Positions 8,647 to 17,542 of a stretch of DNA of 50,819 nucleotides are shown here, one piece after another. Numbering within the stretch: position 1 is the first letter of the stretch; the number at the start of each line of letters is the position of its first letter. Below the pieces are notes generated by a model that did no database searches, had not been told where the DNA came from, and saw only the letters and a list, made by a program, of their open reading frames with translations. The stretch comes from Chloroflexota bacterium (GTDB lineage Bacteria; Chloroflexota; UBA6077; FW602-bin22; JACPRP01), in assembly GCA_016189905.1 (NCBI GenBank), contig JACPRP010000022.1, forward strand, positions 1-50,819, given 5' to 3'. Position numbers and translations under genes: made by a program.

Positions 8647-9744
8647 GTGATTCCGATCAGTTCACCGGTCTTAGATCGAGCCGAGCAAGAAGCGGCAAGT
8701 GCGGTATTAGCCTCGGGAAGGCTGGCGCAGGGGCCTTGCGTCACCGAATTTGAGCACGCCTTCGCCGATTATGTCGGCGTTAAGCACGCCGTCGCTACGA
8801 GTAATGGCACTACGGCGCTGCACGCCGCCTTGCTCGCGCACGGAATCGGCGACGAGGACGAGGTGATCACCACGCCCTTCACCTTCATCGCTTCTGTGAA
8901 CGCTATTATTTACGCCGGTGCGAGGCCGGTGCTCGTGGACATCGACGATAGCTTTAACATCGACGCCTCTCAGATAGAAGCGGCCGTCAGCCGGAGGACC
9001 AGAGCTATCATGCCCGTGCATCTCTACGGCCAACCGTCCGCTATGGACGCGATTATGCAGGTTGCCCGCGAGCATGGCCTGGCGGTAATTGAGGATGCGT
9101 GTCAGGCCCACGGGGCCGAATTTGCTGGCCGAAAGGTTGGCTCTTTTGGAACCGGGTGCTTCTCCTTCTATGCGACAAAGAATATGACAACAGGCGAGGG
9201 CGGGATGGTCACTACCAACGACGACGAGATCGCGGACAAGGCGCGTCTGGTCATCAATCACGGCGTGAGCACGCGTTACCATCACGAGATCCTTGGCTAC
9301 AACTACCGCATGACCGACATAGCAGCGGCGATTGGGATCGTGCAACTCAAGAAACTGCCGACGCTGAATGCCCGCCGGCGCGAGATAGCCGGACTTTATG
9401 ATCAAAGGCTCGGCAAGCTTACCGGCCTGATCTTGCCTCGAGTTTTCCCAAACCGCAGCCACGTATTTCACCAGTATACTGTGCGGATTACGCGGGATTT
9501 CGGGTCCACCCGTGACGAGGTAGCTGACTTTCTTAAGGAGAAGGCGATTGCAACAGGTATTTACTATCCCATTCCAGTTCACCGACAGAGAAGTCTGCAG
9601 CAATGGGAACTGGCCAACTGTCCATTTGCAGTGACAGAGCAGATGGCCGAAGAGGTCCTTTCCATTCCGGTTCATCCCGGGCTCAGTCCGCTGGATGTCG
9701 AACATGTGATCGATGCTATCAAATCGCTAGGAGGGATGCGATGA
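8647..9744 (+). CDS. DegT/DnrJ/EryC1/StrS-family PLP sugar aminotransferase (GnnB/WbpE-like)
   Basis: PLP-dependent sugar-nucleotide aminotransferase of 365 residues, normal length for the family. It opens IPISSPVLDRAEQEAASAVL and has ATSNGTTALHAALLAHGIG (PLP phosphate-binding region), EVITTPFTFIASVNA, the Asp-containing VIEDACQAHGAE, and the internal-aldimine lysine in FYATKNMTTGEGG (Lys178). The C-terminal GIYYPIPVHRQ is the substrate-side signature. It would transaminate the keto group made by the upstream oxidoreductase, giving an amino sugar for the LpxA-like enzyme. Start is GTG at 8647, six bases after the previous stop, and the end overlaps the next gene by ATGA, so translation is coupled. 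Confidence 0.88.
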   Translation: MIPISSPVLDRAEQEAASAVLASGRLAQGPCVTEFEHAFADYVGVKHAVATSNGTTALHAALLAHGIGDEDEVITTPFTFIASVNAIIYAGARPVLVDIDDSFNIDASQIEAAVSRRTRAIMPVHLYGQPSAMDAIMQVAREHGLAVIEDACQAHGAEFAGRKVGSFGTGCFSFYATKNMTTGEGGMVTTNDDEIADKARLVINHGVSTRYHHEILGYNYRMTDIAAAIGIVQLKKLPTLNARRREIAGLYDQRLGKLTGLILPRVFPNRSHVFHQYTVRITRDFGSTRDEVADFLKEKAIATGIYYPIPVHRQRSLQQWELANCPFAVTEQMAEEVLSIPVHPGLSPLDVEHVIDAIKSLGGMR

Positions 9745-10712
9745 GCCCTTCCACAGTAAGCGTTTTGCTGCCCTCTTATAACAGGGCGCCATACGTGGAG
9801 CGAGCCATTCGTAGCGCCCTCGACCAGACCTACCAAGACATCGAGGTCATTGTCGTGGATGACGGGTCGACAGATAATACTGGCGAGGTGGTGCGGCACA
9901 TTACCGATCCGCGCGTACGCTACATTTATCAAGAGAATAAGGGTATCTGCGGGGCGCTGAACGCTGCATTCCACGCCGCGAATGGACCTTACATCGCCAT
10001 TATGGGCTCCGATGACATCTGGCTGCCAGAGCTACTTACCGAAGAGGTGCGTGTCCTAGAGACACAGCCTGGGATTGGCCTGGTATACGCCAGGGCTCAG
10101 GGCATGGATGTCAACGAGATCCCCCTGACCAAGTTCCTCGGGGTACCGGAGAAGTATCCTGGGCAGACGTTCAAGAGTCTCATCTATGGTGACCACGTCT
10201 GCGGAATCACCACCGTTGTGCGACGCAAGCACATCGAGGAGGTTGGGCTATGGGACGAGAACATCATCGCCAACGAGGACTGGGACATGTGGCTTCGTCT
10301 ATCACTAGTATGTCAGTTTCATTTCATCGACAAGGTGCTCGCTCGCTATCGTGTCCATTCAGGGAATATCACGGGCATCAAATCCGACCGCTTTGCACGG
10401 CTCACGCTCGATCGCGTCAGAGTGGTGGATAAGGTGTACGCGAGACCCGATCTCCCGCCTGAGATTTTAGATATGAAGCAGGTGGCCTATCGCAACGTTT
10501 ATGTCGACGTGGGCCTTCGCTGGATGAGCGCGCGGAAGTGGCGAGAAAGTTTGAACTACTTTGGCAAGGCTGTTCGGTTTTCAGGAAAGCCATCGGTCAC
10601 AGTGGTGCGCATTTTGTATCTCATAGCCTTTCGTGATTTGCTCAGCAAACAGGTGTGGGGCACACAGCTCATCAACGCTTTGATCTGTTGGCGCCGTCGA
10701 TGGGCCGGATGA
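9741..10712 (+). CDS. GT2-family glycosyltransferase
   Basis: Cytoplasmic GT-A fold glycosyltransferase of 323 residues. Family motifs are SVLLPSYNRAPYVERAI, VIVVDDGSTDNTGE (nucleotide-binding Asp pair) and IMGSDDIWLPELL (metal-binding DxD region), followed by the acceptor-side NEDWDMWLRLSLV with the likely catalytic acidic residues. No membrane helices are evident, so it acts at the cytoplasmic face. The ATG at 9741 overlaps the stop of the aminotransferase (ATGA), which fixes the start and argues for coupled translation. It also ends in an ATGA overlap with the next gene. The sugar transferred is unknown. Confidence 0.9.
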   Translation: MSPSTVSVLLPSYNRAPYVERAIRSALDQTYQDIEVIVVDDGSTDNTGEVVRHITDPRVRYIYQENKGICGALNAAFHAANGPYIAIMGSDDIWLPELLTEEVRVLETQPGIGLVYARAQGMDVNEIPLTKFLGVPEKYPGQTFKSLIYGDHVCGITTVVRRKHIEEVGLWDENIIANEDWDMWLRLSLVCQFHFIDKVLARYRVHSGNITGIKSDRFARLTLDRVRVVDKVYARPDLPPEILDMKQVAYRNVYVDVGLRWMSARKWRESLNYFGKAVRFSGKPSVTVVRILYLIAFRDLLSKQVWGTQLINALICWRRRWAG

Positions 10713-11881
10713 TCCAGCGGCGTAAAGGGGGAGACGCGGTCGCCGAAGCACCTGAACCTCGATACCCTGTCTACGCTATGGTGAGCACAGACATCCGCCG
10801 CGACCTGGTGGCGCCGTTGCGGCATATGACGCGACTGCGGCTGAAGCACTTCTACCGCCAGGCTTCGTACGGCGACCTGATGCCCGACGAGATGGACGAG
10901 AACCTTGTCGCCTATCGAAGCCTGCTGGACCTGTTTCACCGCTTGCAGGAGGCGCGGCCGGATATTCTCCAGGGCGTCGAGCCATTTTCGATTCGGCTTC
11001 TGCCGTACCTTTACGCCGCTTTTGTGGCGGCCCGGTCGCGGCAGATACCGCTCGTGGTCGTCACGCTGGAGAACCGGCCTCTAGACGTGAAGCATGGGAA
11101 GCTCTTTTCGCGGATACTGCGAACGATGCTGCGACCCGTGCTCGGATACGCCAATCTGATCGTGTATCTCAACGAGGGGGCGCGCCGCAACGTGCTCTCG
11201 GTCGGACCATATGTAGATAAGCTGCAGAGGCTGATGTATGGCACCTGGGGGGTGGACCTGGACGAGTTTACACCTCAACGCGACGGCCGTGAGCCAGAGC
11301 TCGGGCGTGATCCGGTTCTTCTCTTTGTCGGCCGGCTGCACGTCGAGAAAGGGGTTTTCGATCTGCTGGACGCGTTCGGCGCGGTCAAGTCGCGGGCCGC
11401 GGGTGCAAGGCTGGTGCTGATCGGCGACGGGCCGGCGCGCGGCGGGCTAGAGCGCAAGGTCGGAGTGCGTGGCTGGACCAGGGACGTCATCCTGGCCGGC
11501 ACCGTGAAGAATCGTGATCTGCCACCCTATTTTCGCGCCGCCGATGTCTTCGTGGCCCCGTCAGTGACCACCCGCAAATGGGAGGAGCAGGTCGGGATGA
11601 CGAACATTCAGGCGATGGCGTGCGGTGTACCGGTGATCTCCACACACAGCGGGGCTATTCCTGAATTTGTGCCCGATGGCGTGGCCGGCGTGCTGGTGCC
11701 CGAGCGCAGCCCGTCTGCGCTTGCCGAGGCGATCATAGATATGCTGGACGATAAGGCGCGAGGCCAACGTATGGGCGAGGCCGGCCGAGAGTATTGTACG
11801 CAACATTACGATGCCCGCCAGAACGTCCGCCAGGCCGAAAATGCGCTATTAGGGCTGGTGGAGAGAACAAGATATGCTTGA
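10709..11881 (+). CDS. GT4-family glycosyltransferase with altered EX7E motif
   Basis: GT-B fold glycosyltransferase of 390 residues. The C-terminal nucleotide-sugar domain is clear: DPVLLFVGRLHVEKGVFDLL and RLVLIGDGPARGGLE, then RAADVFVAPSVTTRKWEEQV and AMACGVPVISTHSG. The conserved EX7E motif appears as E-Q-V-G-M-T-N-I-Q, the second Glu being Gln, unlike the two GT4 genes downstream. The N-terminal acceptor domain is divergent and lacks the usual glycine-rich opening. Start: ATG at 10709 overlaps the previous stop (ATGA); ATG at 10700 is a possible alternative. Its 3' end overlaps the next gene by eight bases. Activity is likely because some GT4 enzymes tolerate this change, but it should be treated as variant. 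Confidence 0.82.
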   Translation: MIQRRKGGDAVAEAPEPRYPVYAMVSTDIRRDLVAPLRHMTRLRLKHFYRQASYGDLMPDEMDENLVAYRSLLDLFHRLQEARPDILQGVEPFSIRLLPYLYAAFVAARSRQIPLVVVTLENRPLDVKHGKLFSRILRTMLRPVLGYANLIVYLNEGARRNVLSVGPYVDKLQRLMYGTWGVDLDEFTPQRDGREPELGRDPVLLFVGRLHVEKGVFDLLDAFGAVKSRAAGARLVLIGDGPARGGLERKVGVRGWTRDVILAGTVKNRDLPPYFRAADVFVAPSVTTRKWEEQVGMTNIQAMACGVPVISTHSGAIPEFVPDGVAGVLVPERSPSALAEAIIDMLDDKARGQRMGEAGREYCTQHYDARQNVRQAENALLGLVERTRYA

Positions 11882-13238
11882 GGCGACGTGGCGCTCTGGC
11901 TGGAGCACCCTCGAGCGGCGGCCGTATACATGGTTGATAGGCATCTACGCACTTTGCGTGCTCGTGTTTGTGGCCACGCTGCCAGTGCCACGCGTCGATG
12001 GGCAACTGGTAGGCTCGGATGGATCTTTCTACTATTCCTATCTGCCAACGCTATTCATCGAGGGCAATCTCGATTTTGCCAAAGCGTATGGCTCATTGCT
12101 CGGGAACGACGTCGTGGAGAGGATGCAACCTACGGCCACAGGTTTGCTCCCAAACGCCTACGCAATCGGCTCAGCGCTGCTATGGTCGCCTTTCTTCCTG
12201 GCCGGCCACATGCTCGTGCTTCTGCTGCGTGCCGCTGGTTTTTCCAGCGCACCAGACGGCACCGGGATGGTGTATCAGGCAGCAACCCTCCTGGGAAGCA
12301 TCACTTATGGCTTCGCCGGTCTGCTGCTGATTCACCAGTCGTGCCGTCGCTTTTTCAGCCGCGCGACGAGCACCCTGGTGGTCATTCTTATGTTGCTGGC
12401 CACCAGTCTGATCTACTATGTAGTTGTCGAGCCCTCAATGTCGCACACGACTTCGCTGTTCGCCGTGGCCTTGTTTGTCGAGCTCTGGCTCGCGTTTCGT
12501 CCAGGTCCTACCTTTCGACAGTGGGCCGCAATCGGTGCGGCCGGGGGATTGATTGCTCTGGTGCGTCTCCCAGACACGACGTTTCTCGCGCTCCCCCTGT
12601 TGGACGCGCTACTGGCCCGCGACGGGTATTCAAGGCGCTTCCAATTCGGGATGCTCGCCTTCGGGCTTGGCGCTGTGGCTGTCTTTGCGCCGCAAATGGC
12701 GGTGTGGCATGTGTTGTACGGGTCTCCTATTACCCCCGGCTACCTCTATACCGATCAACCGACGTTCTTCTGGCTCGCGCCGAAACTGATGGAGGTTCTG
12801 GTCTCGCCGCTGCACGGTCTTTATCTCTGGCATCCGTTGCTGATCTTCGCCACCATCGGACTGATCTTTTTCCATCGGCAGAATGGCCGTCTGGCGCTAC
12901 TGCTCGCCTTTGGCCTGGCGATGCAGGTGTACGTGATCGGCAGTTGGCGTGACTGGGGTCAGGGCGATGCTTTCGGCGGGAGGATGTTCATCAGCTCATA
13001 TCCGGCACTGGCTCTTGGGCTTTGCGCGTTCATCCAATGGCTAGAGAGGAAGGGCCATCTACATACATTTGGCACGTTTGCCATCGTATTCGCCGTGTGG
13101 AATGGGCTTTTCCTGGTGCAGTACCGCTTTGGCTACATCCCGATGAACGCGCCGCCTTCGCTGGAGGAGCTTACTATCGGCAAGGGCTCGATGCTAATCG
13201 ACCTGTTGCGCAGACTCACCACCAGGATGGGACGCTAG
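11874..13238 (+). CDS. Polytopic membrane protein, GT-C/GT39-like glycosyltransferase candidate
   Basis: Membrane protein of 454 residues with about ten hydrophobic helices. After the first helix comes an extracytoplasmic loop, RVDGQLVGSDGSFYYSYLPT, with acidic residues placed as in GT-C enzymes (dolichyl- or polyprenyl-phosphate mannosyltransferases). A later loop has YVVVEPSMSHTTSLFAVALF. No family can be named with certainty; the resemblance to GT39/ArnT-type proteins is in topology and loop character, not in an exact motif. It overlaps the GT4 gene by eight bases and is followed two bases later by another GT4 gene, so it belongs to the glycan operon. Confidence 0.7.
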   Translation: MLEATWRSGWSTLERRPYTWLIGIYALCVLVFVATLPVPRVDGQLVGSDGSFYYSYLPTLFIEGNLDFAKAYGSLLGNDVVERMQPTATGLLPNAYAIGSALLWSPFFLAGHMLVLLLRAAGFSSAPDGTGMVYQAATLLGSITYGFAGLLLIHQSCRRFFSRATSTLVVILMLLATSLIYYVVVEPSMSHTTSLFAVALFVELWLAFRPGPTFRQWAAIGAAGGLIALVRLPDTTFLALPLLDALLARDGYSRRFQFGMLAFGLGAVAVFAPQMAVWHVLYGSPITPGYLYTDQPTFFWLAPKLMEVLVSPLHGLYLWHPLLIFATIGLIFFHRQNGRLALLLAFGLAMQVYVIGSWRDWGQGDAFGGRMFISSYPALALGLCAFIQWLERKGHLHTFGTFAIVFAVWNGLFLVQYRFGYIPMNAPPSLEELTIGKGSMLIDLLRRLTTRMGR

Positions 13239-13240
13239 CA

Positions 13241-14344
13241 ATGCGCATCGGAATCGACACACAATCGACCCTTGGTCGGAAGACAGGTATCGGACAATAT
13301 ACGGCAAAGTTGCTGGGGGCGCTGCGGCGGGTGGCTCCGGAGCACAAGTATCTAGAGCTAAGCCTGGGCCGCGAGGTGGTGATGCGCACCGACCGGCGGC
13401 TTTGCTGGCAACAGTTGGCTTTGCCGCGACGGTCGCGAGCGGCACACGCCGACCTGCTGCACGTGACCGGCTTCGACGCGCCGCGCTGGAAGCCATGTCC
13501 GGTGGTGTTCACAGTCCATGACCTAATCGGTGCGCTATTCCCCGAGAACCTGCCGCCTATCGCCCGCATCTACTGGTCGCGGTGGCTTCCGTTCACGGTC
13601 CGCTTTGCCGATGCCGTGCTGGCCGATTCAGAATGCACGCGCCGCGATATCGTCCGCCTTGTCAATTTCCCTCCCGAGCGCATTACGGTCGTTCCGGCAG
13701 GGGTGGACGAGGTATTCCGTCCACAGGCGAAGGCAGAAATCGAAGCCTTTAGAGAACTCCGTGGCCTTCCTCAGGATCTGATCCTGTACGTGGGCACGAT
13801 CGAGCCGCGGAAAGGTATCGACACATTGATCGATGCTTTTGCCGATGTGGCGATGCGTCACCCGCACCATCTGCTCATCGCTGGCAAGCGAGGCTGGTAC
13901 TGGGAGCCGATTCTGAGGCGGATCGCGGATCGGGGCATGGAAGGGCGAATCCATTTCCTGGATTACGTTCCTGAGAGCGATCTGCCGGCGCTTTACGCGT
14001 CGGCCGCCGTCTTCGTTTTCCCATCGCGCTATGAGGGCTTTGGCCTGCCGGTGCTCGAAGCTATGGCGTGCGGCACCCCGGTTATCTGTTCCAACGCCGC
14101 ATCGCTGCCTGAGGTGGCGGGCCAGGCGGCAATCCTGGTGCCGCCAGATCAATCGTGGGCGCTTGCCGAAGCCATCGAAGCGGTTCTGACCGACAAGGGA
14201 TTGGGCGATGACCTGCGGGAGAAAGGGCTGCACCGCGCAGCGGAATTCACTTGGGAGAAGACCGCACAGGCGACGCTAGAAGTCTATCGCAAGGTGATAA
14301 GAGAGACTTCTGGGGTCACGCGAAGTCGTGAGGGTGGGCGATGA
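13241..14344 (+). CDS. GT4-family glycosyltransferase
   Basis: GT-B fold glycosyltransferase of 367 residues. The opening [20 protein letters not shown] is the glycine-rich acceptor loop of mannosyltransferase-like GT4 enzymes. Then come [54 protein letters not shown] (start of the donor domain) and the canonical EX7E in [19 protein letters not shown]. Start: ATG at 13241, two bases after the preceding stop. Its end overlaps the next GT4 gene by ATGA. It is similar in build to that neighbour, so the pair probably arose by duplication and adds successive residues, possibly mannose; the sugar identity is inference. Confidence 0.9.
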   Translation: MRIGIDTQSTLGRKTGIGQYTAKLLGALRRVAPEHKYLELSLGREVVMRTDRRLCWQQLALPRRSRAAHADLLHVTGFDAPRWKPCPVVFTVHDLIGALFPENLPPIARIYWSRWLPFTVRFADAVLADSECTRRDIVRLVNFPPERITVVPAGVDEVFRPQAKAEIEAFRELRGLPQDLILYVGTIEPRKGIDTLIDAFADVAMRHPHHLLIAGKRGWYWEPILRRIADRGMEGRIHFLDYVPESDLPALYASAAVFVFPSRYEGFGLPVLEAMACGTPVICSNAASLPEVAGQAAILVPPDQSWALAEAIEAVLTDKGLGDDLREKGLHRAAEFTWEKTAQATLEVYRKVIRETSGVTRSREGGR

Positions 14345-15480
14345 AGATTGTTCTCGACGTCACACCGGCGGTCCAGCAGCACGCCGGTGTGGGGCGCTAC
14401 GCCGAGCAGTTGGCAAAAGCGCTGGCCGCGGGGCAGAGCGGAGATGAGGTTGGGCTATTCTACGTCGATTCCCAGGGACGGGCGCCGCGCGCGCCGCTGG
14501 GCGCGCTGCCGAGTAGAGCGCTTAGTTGGGGAAACAAACGTTGGCGACTTTCGGCTCTCCTTTCCATTTACTCTGGCGTCGCTGTGGATTCTATGTTCGG
14601 CGATGCCGATGTCTTTCACGCCACAGATCACCTGCTGCCACGCCTGCAACACGTGCGCTCGGTTTTCACCCTGCACGATACCGCTTACATCGAGCATCCC
14701 GAGACACATCTCCCGCTGAACCGCTGGTTCCTGAGACTCATGATGCCTCATTTCTTGCGGCGTGCCGATGCCGTTATCTGTGTCTCACAGTTTACCAAGA
14801 AGGAAGCGGTTCGCCGCTATGGACTGGGTGAGGCCAAGACTTACGTGATCTCCGAGGGCGTGGACCAACGCTTTCGTCCGGTCCAGGAGCCGGCTAGGCT
14901 GGCGGCCACGCGGGCGCGGTATAGTTTGCCAGAGCGATTCATCCTTTTCGTCTCGACCATCGAGCCAAGGAAGAATCTCCCGACCCTACTTCAGGCGTAC
15001 CGAGCTTTGCGGGCTGAAGGCCGGGCCGAGAAGCTGGTAGTAGTGGGACGGAAGGGCTGGCTTTATCAGGATACCTTCTCGCGCTTGCGACAGCTCGGGC
15101 TGGAGGGTGAGGTGGTTTTTCCCGGCTACGTGGCTGACGAAGATCTGCCCGTCTTTTACGCCCTCGCCAGTTGTTTCTGCTTCCCATCGCTGTACGAGGG
15201 ATTCGGACTCGCGCCGCTAGAGGCGATGGCCACTGGCTGCCCGGTGGTGTGCTCCAATGCCGCGAGCCTCCCCGAGGTGTGTGGCGACGCAGCAGTGCTG
15301 GTGCCACCCAAAGATTTGACAGCGCTCGTGGCTGCCCTTCGCCGAGTGCTCGATGATCCCGCCCTGCGTGAAGTCCTTGGCGCTCGTGGCTTGCAGCAGG
15401 CGGGCAGATTCAAGTGGGAAGATGCCGCACAAAAGACGCTGGACGTGTACAGGGCGGTGTTTCTTGCAGAAGGCCATTGA
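14341..15480 (+). CDS. GT4-family glycosyltransferase
   Basis: GT-B fold glycosyltransferase of 379 residues, closely related in layout to the preceding gene. Motifs are [20 protein letters not shown] (acceptor-domain glycine loop), DVFHATDHLLPRL, SVFTLHDTAYIEHPE, ILFVSTIEPRKNLPTLLQAY and the canonical EX7E in SLYEGFGLAPLEAMATGCP. The start codon overlaps the previous stop (ATGA at 14341-14344). It is the last gene of the glycan cluster; recA follows after 174 bp with its own promoter. Confidence 0.9.
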   Translation: MKIVLDVTPAVQQHAGVGRYAEQLAKALAAGQSGDEVGLFYVDSQGRAPRAPLGALPSRALSWGNKRWRLSALLSIYSGVAVDSMFGDADVFHATDHLLPRLQHVRSVFTLHDTAYIEHPETHLPLNRWFLRLMMPHFLRRADAVICVSQFTKKEAVRRYGLGEAKTYVISEGVDQRFRPVQEPARLAATRARYSLPERFILFVSTIEPRKNLPTLLQAYRALRAEGRAEKLVVVGRKGWLYQDTFSRLRQLGLEGEVVFPGYVADEDLPVFYALASCFCFPSLYEGFGLAPLEAMATGCPVVCSNAASLPEVCGDAAVLVPPKDLTALVAALRRVLDDPALREVLGARGLQQAGRFKWEDAAQKTLDVYRAVFLAEGH

Positions 15481-15527
15481 CGGGCTACCTGCTTGCCAAT
15501 ATAATGTTGTGCGCGAGGCTAACCCGA

Positions 15528-15556
15528 TTGTAGGCTGAGAACATTTGTGCTATAAT
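15528..15556 (+). promoter_or_regulatory. recA promoter (sigma-70)
   Basis: -35 TTGTAG (15528-15533), 17-bp spacer, perfect -10 TATAAT (15551-15556), predicted start near 15563. A LexA-type operator half-overlaps the spacer (15539-15550, annotated separately), as expected for SOS control. Confidence 0.75.
15539..15550 (+). promoter_or_regulatory. Probable LexA operator of recA
   Basis: GAACATTTGTGC matches the Gram-positive/Chloroflexota LexA pattern GAAC-N4-GTTC except for one base, and is 11/12 identical to the perfect box at the imuB promoter (35684-35695). It lies between the -35 and -10 elements, where bound repressor would block RNA polymerase. Confidence 0.65.
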
Positions 15557-15654
15557 TGCCGCGCGATTGAACGAGTTGCGGAACCGCGCGCCTCAAGTGT
15601 TGAGAGAGTTGATGTTAAGTGGTTGAGAAGTCAGTTGAAGGAGTGGAGCGAAAA

Positions 15655-16686
15655 GTGATTGACAACAAGGAAAAAGAGAGAGCACTTGAAATCGCCATCA
15701 GCCAGATCGACAAGCACTTCGGCAAGGGATCGATAATGCGTCTCGGAGACAGTTCGATGAAGCTCATCGTCGAGGCCATCCCAACAGGGTCTATCGCCCT
15801 CGATCTGGCTCTTGGGGTGGGCGGCGTTCCCCGAGGGCGTGTCACCGAGATATTCGGTCCCGAATCAGCCGGCAAGACGACGCTCGTCCAACACATTATC
15901 GCCGAAGCCCAGCGGCAAGGAGGTATCTGCGCCTTTATCGACGCCGAGCACGTGTTCGATCCAGAATACGCGAAGAAATGTGGTGTCAAAGCAGATGAGC
16001 TATATATCTCGCAGCCTGATACGGGCGAACAGGCTCTGGAAATAGCCGAGGCACTGGTCCGCAGCAACGCCATCGACATCATCGCCATCGACTCGGTGGC
16101 GGCCCTTGTGCCCCGGGCAGAGATCGAAGGGGACATGGGCGATGCCCACGTAGGCTTACAGGCGCGGCTGATGTCCCAGGCGCTGCGCAAGCTGACGGGC
16201 GCGATCAACAGGTCCAAAACTGCCGTGATCTTCACCAATCAACTGCGCGAAAAGATCGGCGTGATGTTCGGCAGTCCGGAGACGACGCCAGGTGGCCGGG
16301 CATTGAAGTTTTATGCCTCGGTGCGCCTCGACATACGCAGGGTCGAGACCATCAAGCAGGGCACCGAAATCATTGGCAGCCGCACAAAAGTAAAGGTCGT
16401 CAAGAATAAGGTGGCACCGCCCTTCAGACAGGCCGAATTCGACATTCTGTATAACGAAGGCATATCCAAAGAAGGCGGCCTGCTCGACGTCGGCATCGAG
16501 ATGGGTATCGTAAAGAAGAGCGGCTCTTTCTTCAGCTACGCCGAGACCAGGCTCGGCCAGGGTCGCGAGAACGCCAGGGAGTTTCTCAAGAACAACGCTG
16601 AGACCGCGGTCGCAATCGATGCGCAGATTCGGGCGAATGTGCGCAATCTCAAGGCCGTGGAGCCTGTGCCGGTGGATGACGACTAG
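15655..16686 (+). CDS. recA: RecA recombinase
   Basis: DNA-dependent ATPase that forms filaments on single-stranded DNA, catalyses strand exchange and triggers LexA self-cleavage. Walker A is GPESAGKTT (Ser of the E. coli GPESSGKTT changed to Ala). The MAW region [14 protein letters not shown], Walker [20 protein letters not shown], loop 2 [20 protein letters not shown] and the C-terminal domain are intact. The 343-residue product aligns from [19 protein letters not shown] with the E. coli start. GTG at 15655 is chosen for that alignment and for GAAGGAG at 15637-15643; the GTG at 15619 would add 12 residues. It is transcribed with recX, which overlaps it by 11 bases. Confidence 0.97.
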   Translation: MIDNKEKERALEIAISQIDKHFGKGSIMRLGDSSMKLIVEAIPTGSIALDLALGVGGVPRGRVTEIFGPESAGKTTLVQHIIAEAQRQGGICAFIDAEHVFDPEYAKKCGVKADELYISQPDTGEQALEIAEALVRSNAIDIIAIDSVAALVPRAEIEGDMGDAHVGLQARLMSQALRKLTGAINRSKTAVIFTNQLREKIGVMFGSPETTPGGRALKFYASVRLDIRRVETIKQGTEIIGSRTKVKVVKNKVAPPFRQAEFDILYNEGISKEGGLLDVGIEMGIVKKSGSFFSYAETRLGQGRENAREFLKNNAETAVAIDAQIRANVRNLKAVEPVPVDDD

Positions 16687-17332
16687 ATCGGGCACTATCA
16701 CAGGTATAGAGCTTCAGCAAAAACGCCGCACCCGCGTCAACGTCTTCGTGGACAATCGGTTCTCTTTCAGCCTGTCCGCCGTCGTCGCCGAGGGGGCAGC
16801 GCTGAAGCCTGGAGTGTCCCTCTCCGACGAGCAGATCGAAGATCTGCTCAACCGCGATGAGTTTCAGAAGGCGATGGATTCCGCCCTGCGTTTCCTATCG
16901 TACCGGCCGCGCAGCGAAAAAGAGGTTCGCCAGAACCTCGCGCGTAAAGGTTTCTCGGAATCTTTTGTGGCGAAAATCGTCGCGCGCCTCACAGACCTAC
17001 GACTGATCGACGACGAGGCATTCGCGCGCTTCTGGGTGCAGAATCGGGAGGAACACAGCCCTCGCTCGCACAGAGCGCTCAGGTTCGAGCTCCGGGCAAA
17101 AGGCGTGGATTCAGACGTCCTTGAAGAGGCAATCGAAGATACTGCCGATCAGGAAAGCAGCGCTCTGGCGGCGGCGAGAAAAAAACTGAGGGCCTTGAAG
17201 AATCTGGAGTACAATGATTTCCGCCAGAGGCTGGGTGGCTACCTTGGGCGACGCGGCTACGACTACGAGACGACAAAGAGCGTGGTGAATACGCTCTGGC
17301 GTGAACAAAGTGCCCCGAATCGCCAGGAGTAG
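16676..17332 (+). CDS. recX: RecX regulatory protein
   Basis: Modulator of RecA filament growth and ATPase activity, cytoplasmic. The 218-residue product has the N-terminal [20 protein letters not shown]-like beta segment (here [20 protein letters not shown]) found in longer RecX proteins, then three-helix repeats: [40 protein letters not shown] and [20 protein letters not shown], the typical RecX tandem repeat layout. ATG at 16676 overlaps the recA end by 11 bases, so it is translated from the recA transcript. No strong ribosome site is seen, in keeping with coupled translation. Confidence 0.9.
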   Translation: MTTRSGTITGIELQQKRRTRVNVFVDNRFSFSLSAVVAEGAALKPGVSLSDEQIEDLLNRDEFQKAMDSALRFLSYRPRSEKEVRQNLARKGFSESFVAKIVARLTDLRLIDDEAFARFWVQNREEHSPRSHRALRFELRAKGVDSDVLEEAIEDTADQESSALAAARKKLRALKNLEYNDFRQRLGGYLGRRGYDYETTKSVVNTLWREQSAPNRQE

Positions 17333-17452
17333 CGTAATCGGTCCAAGACAAAGCATTTCTTGCTCTTGTAGCTTTTGCACCCCTCTCGAATCGCGCCTCG
17401 GGCCCGATGGAACACAGACATTTTTGCCAGGCGCTCAGGCATCCTCTCCTTC

Positions 17453-17481
17453 TTGACAGTCTCTTGCAAAATAGGTATTAT
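17453..17481 (+). promoter_or_regulatory. Strong sigma-70 promoter of rny
   Basis: -35 TTGACA (17453-17458), 17-bp spacer, -10 TATTAT (17476-17481). Predicted start near 17488 and leader of about 55 bases to the ATG at 17543. Sits in the 210-bp gap after recX. Confidence 0.8.
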
Positions 17482-17542
17482 TAGCCTGATGGAGTGCGTC
17501 AACCTGGTGTTGGCGCACTCGCGCAAGGGAACGAGGTGAGGC

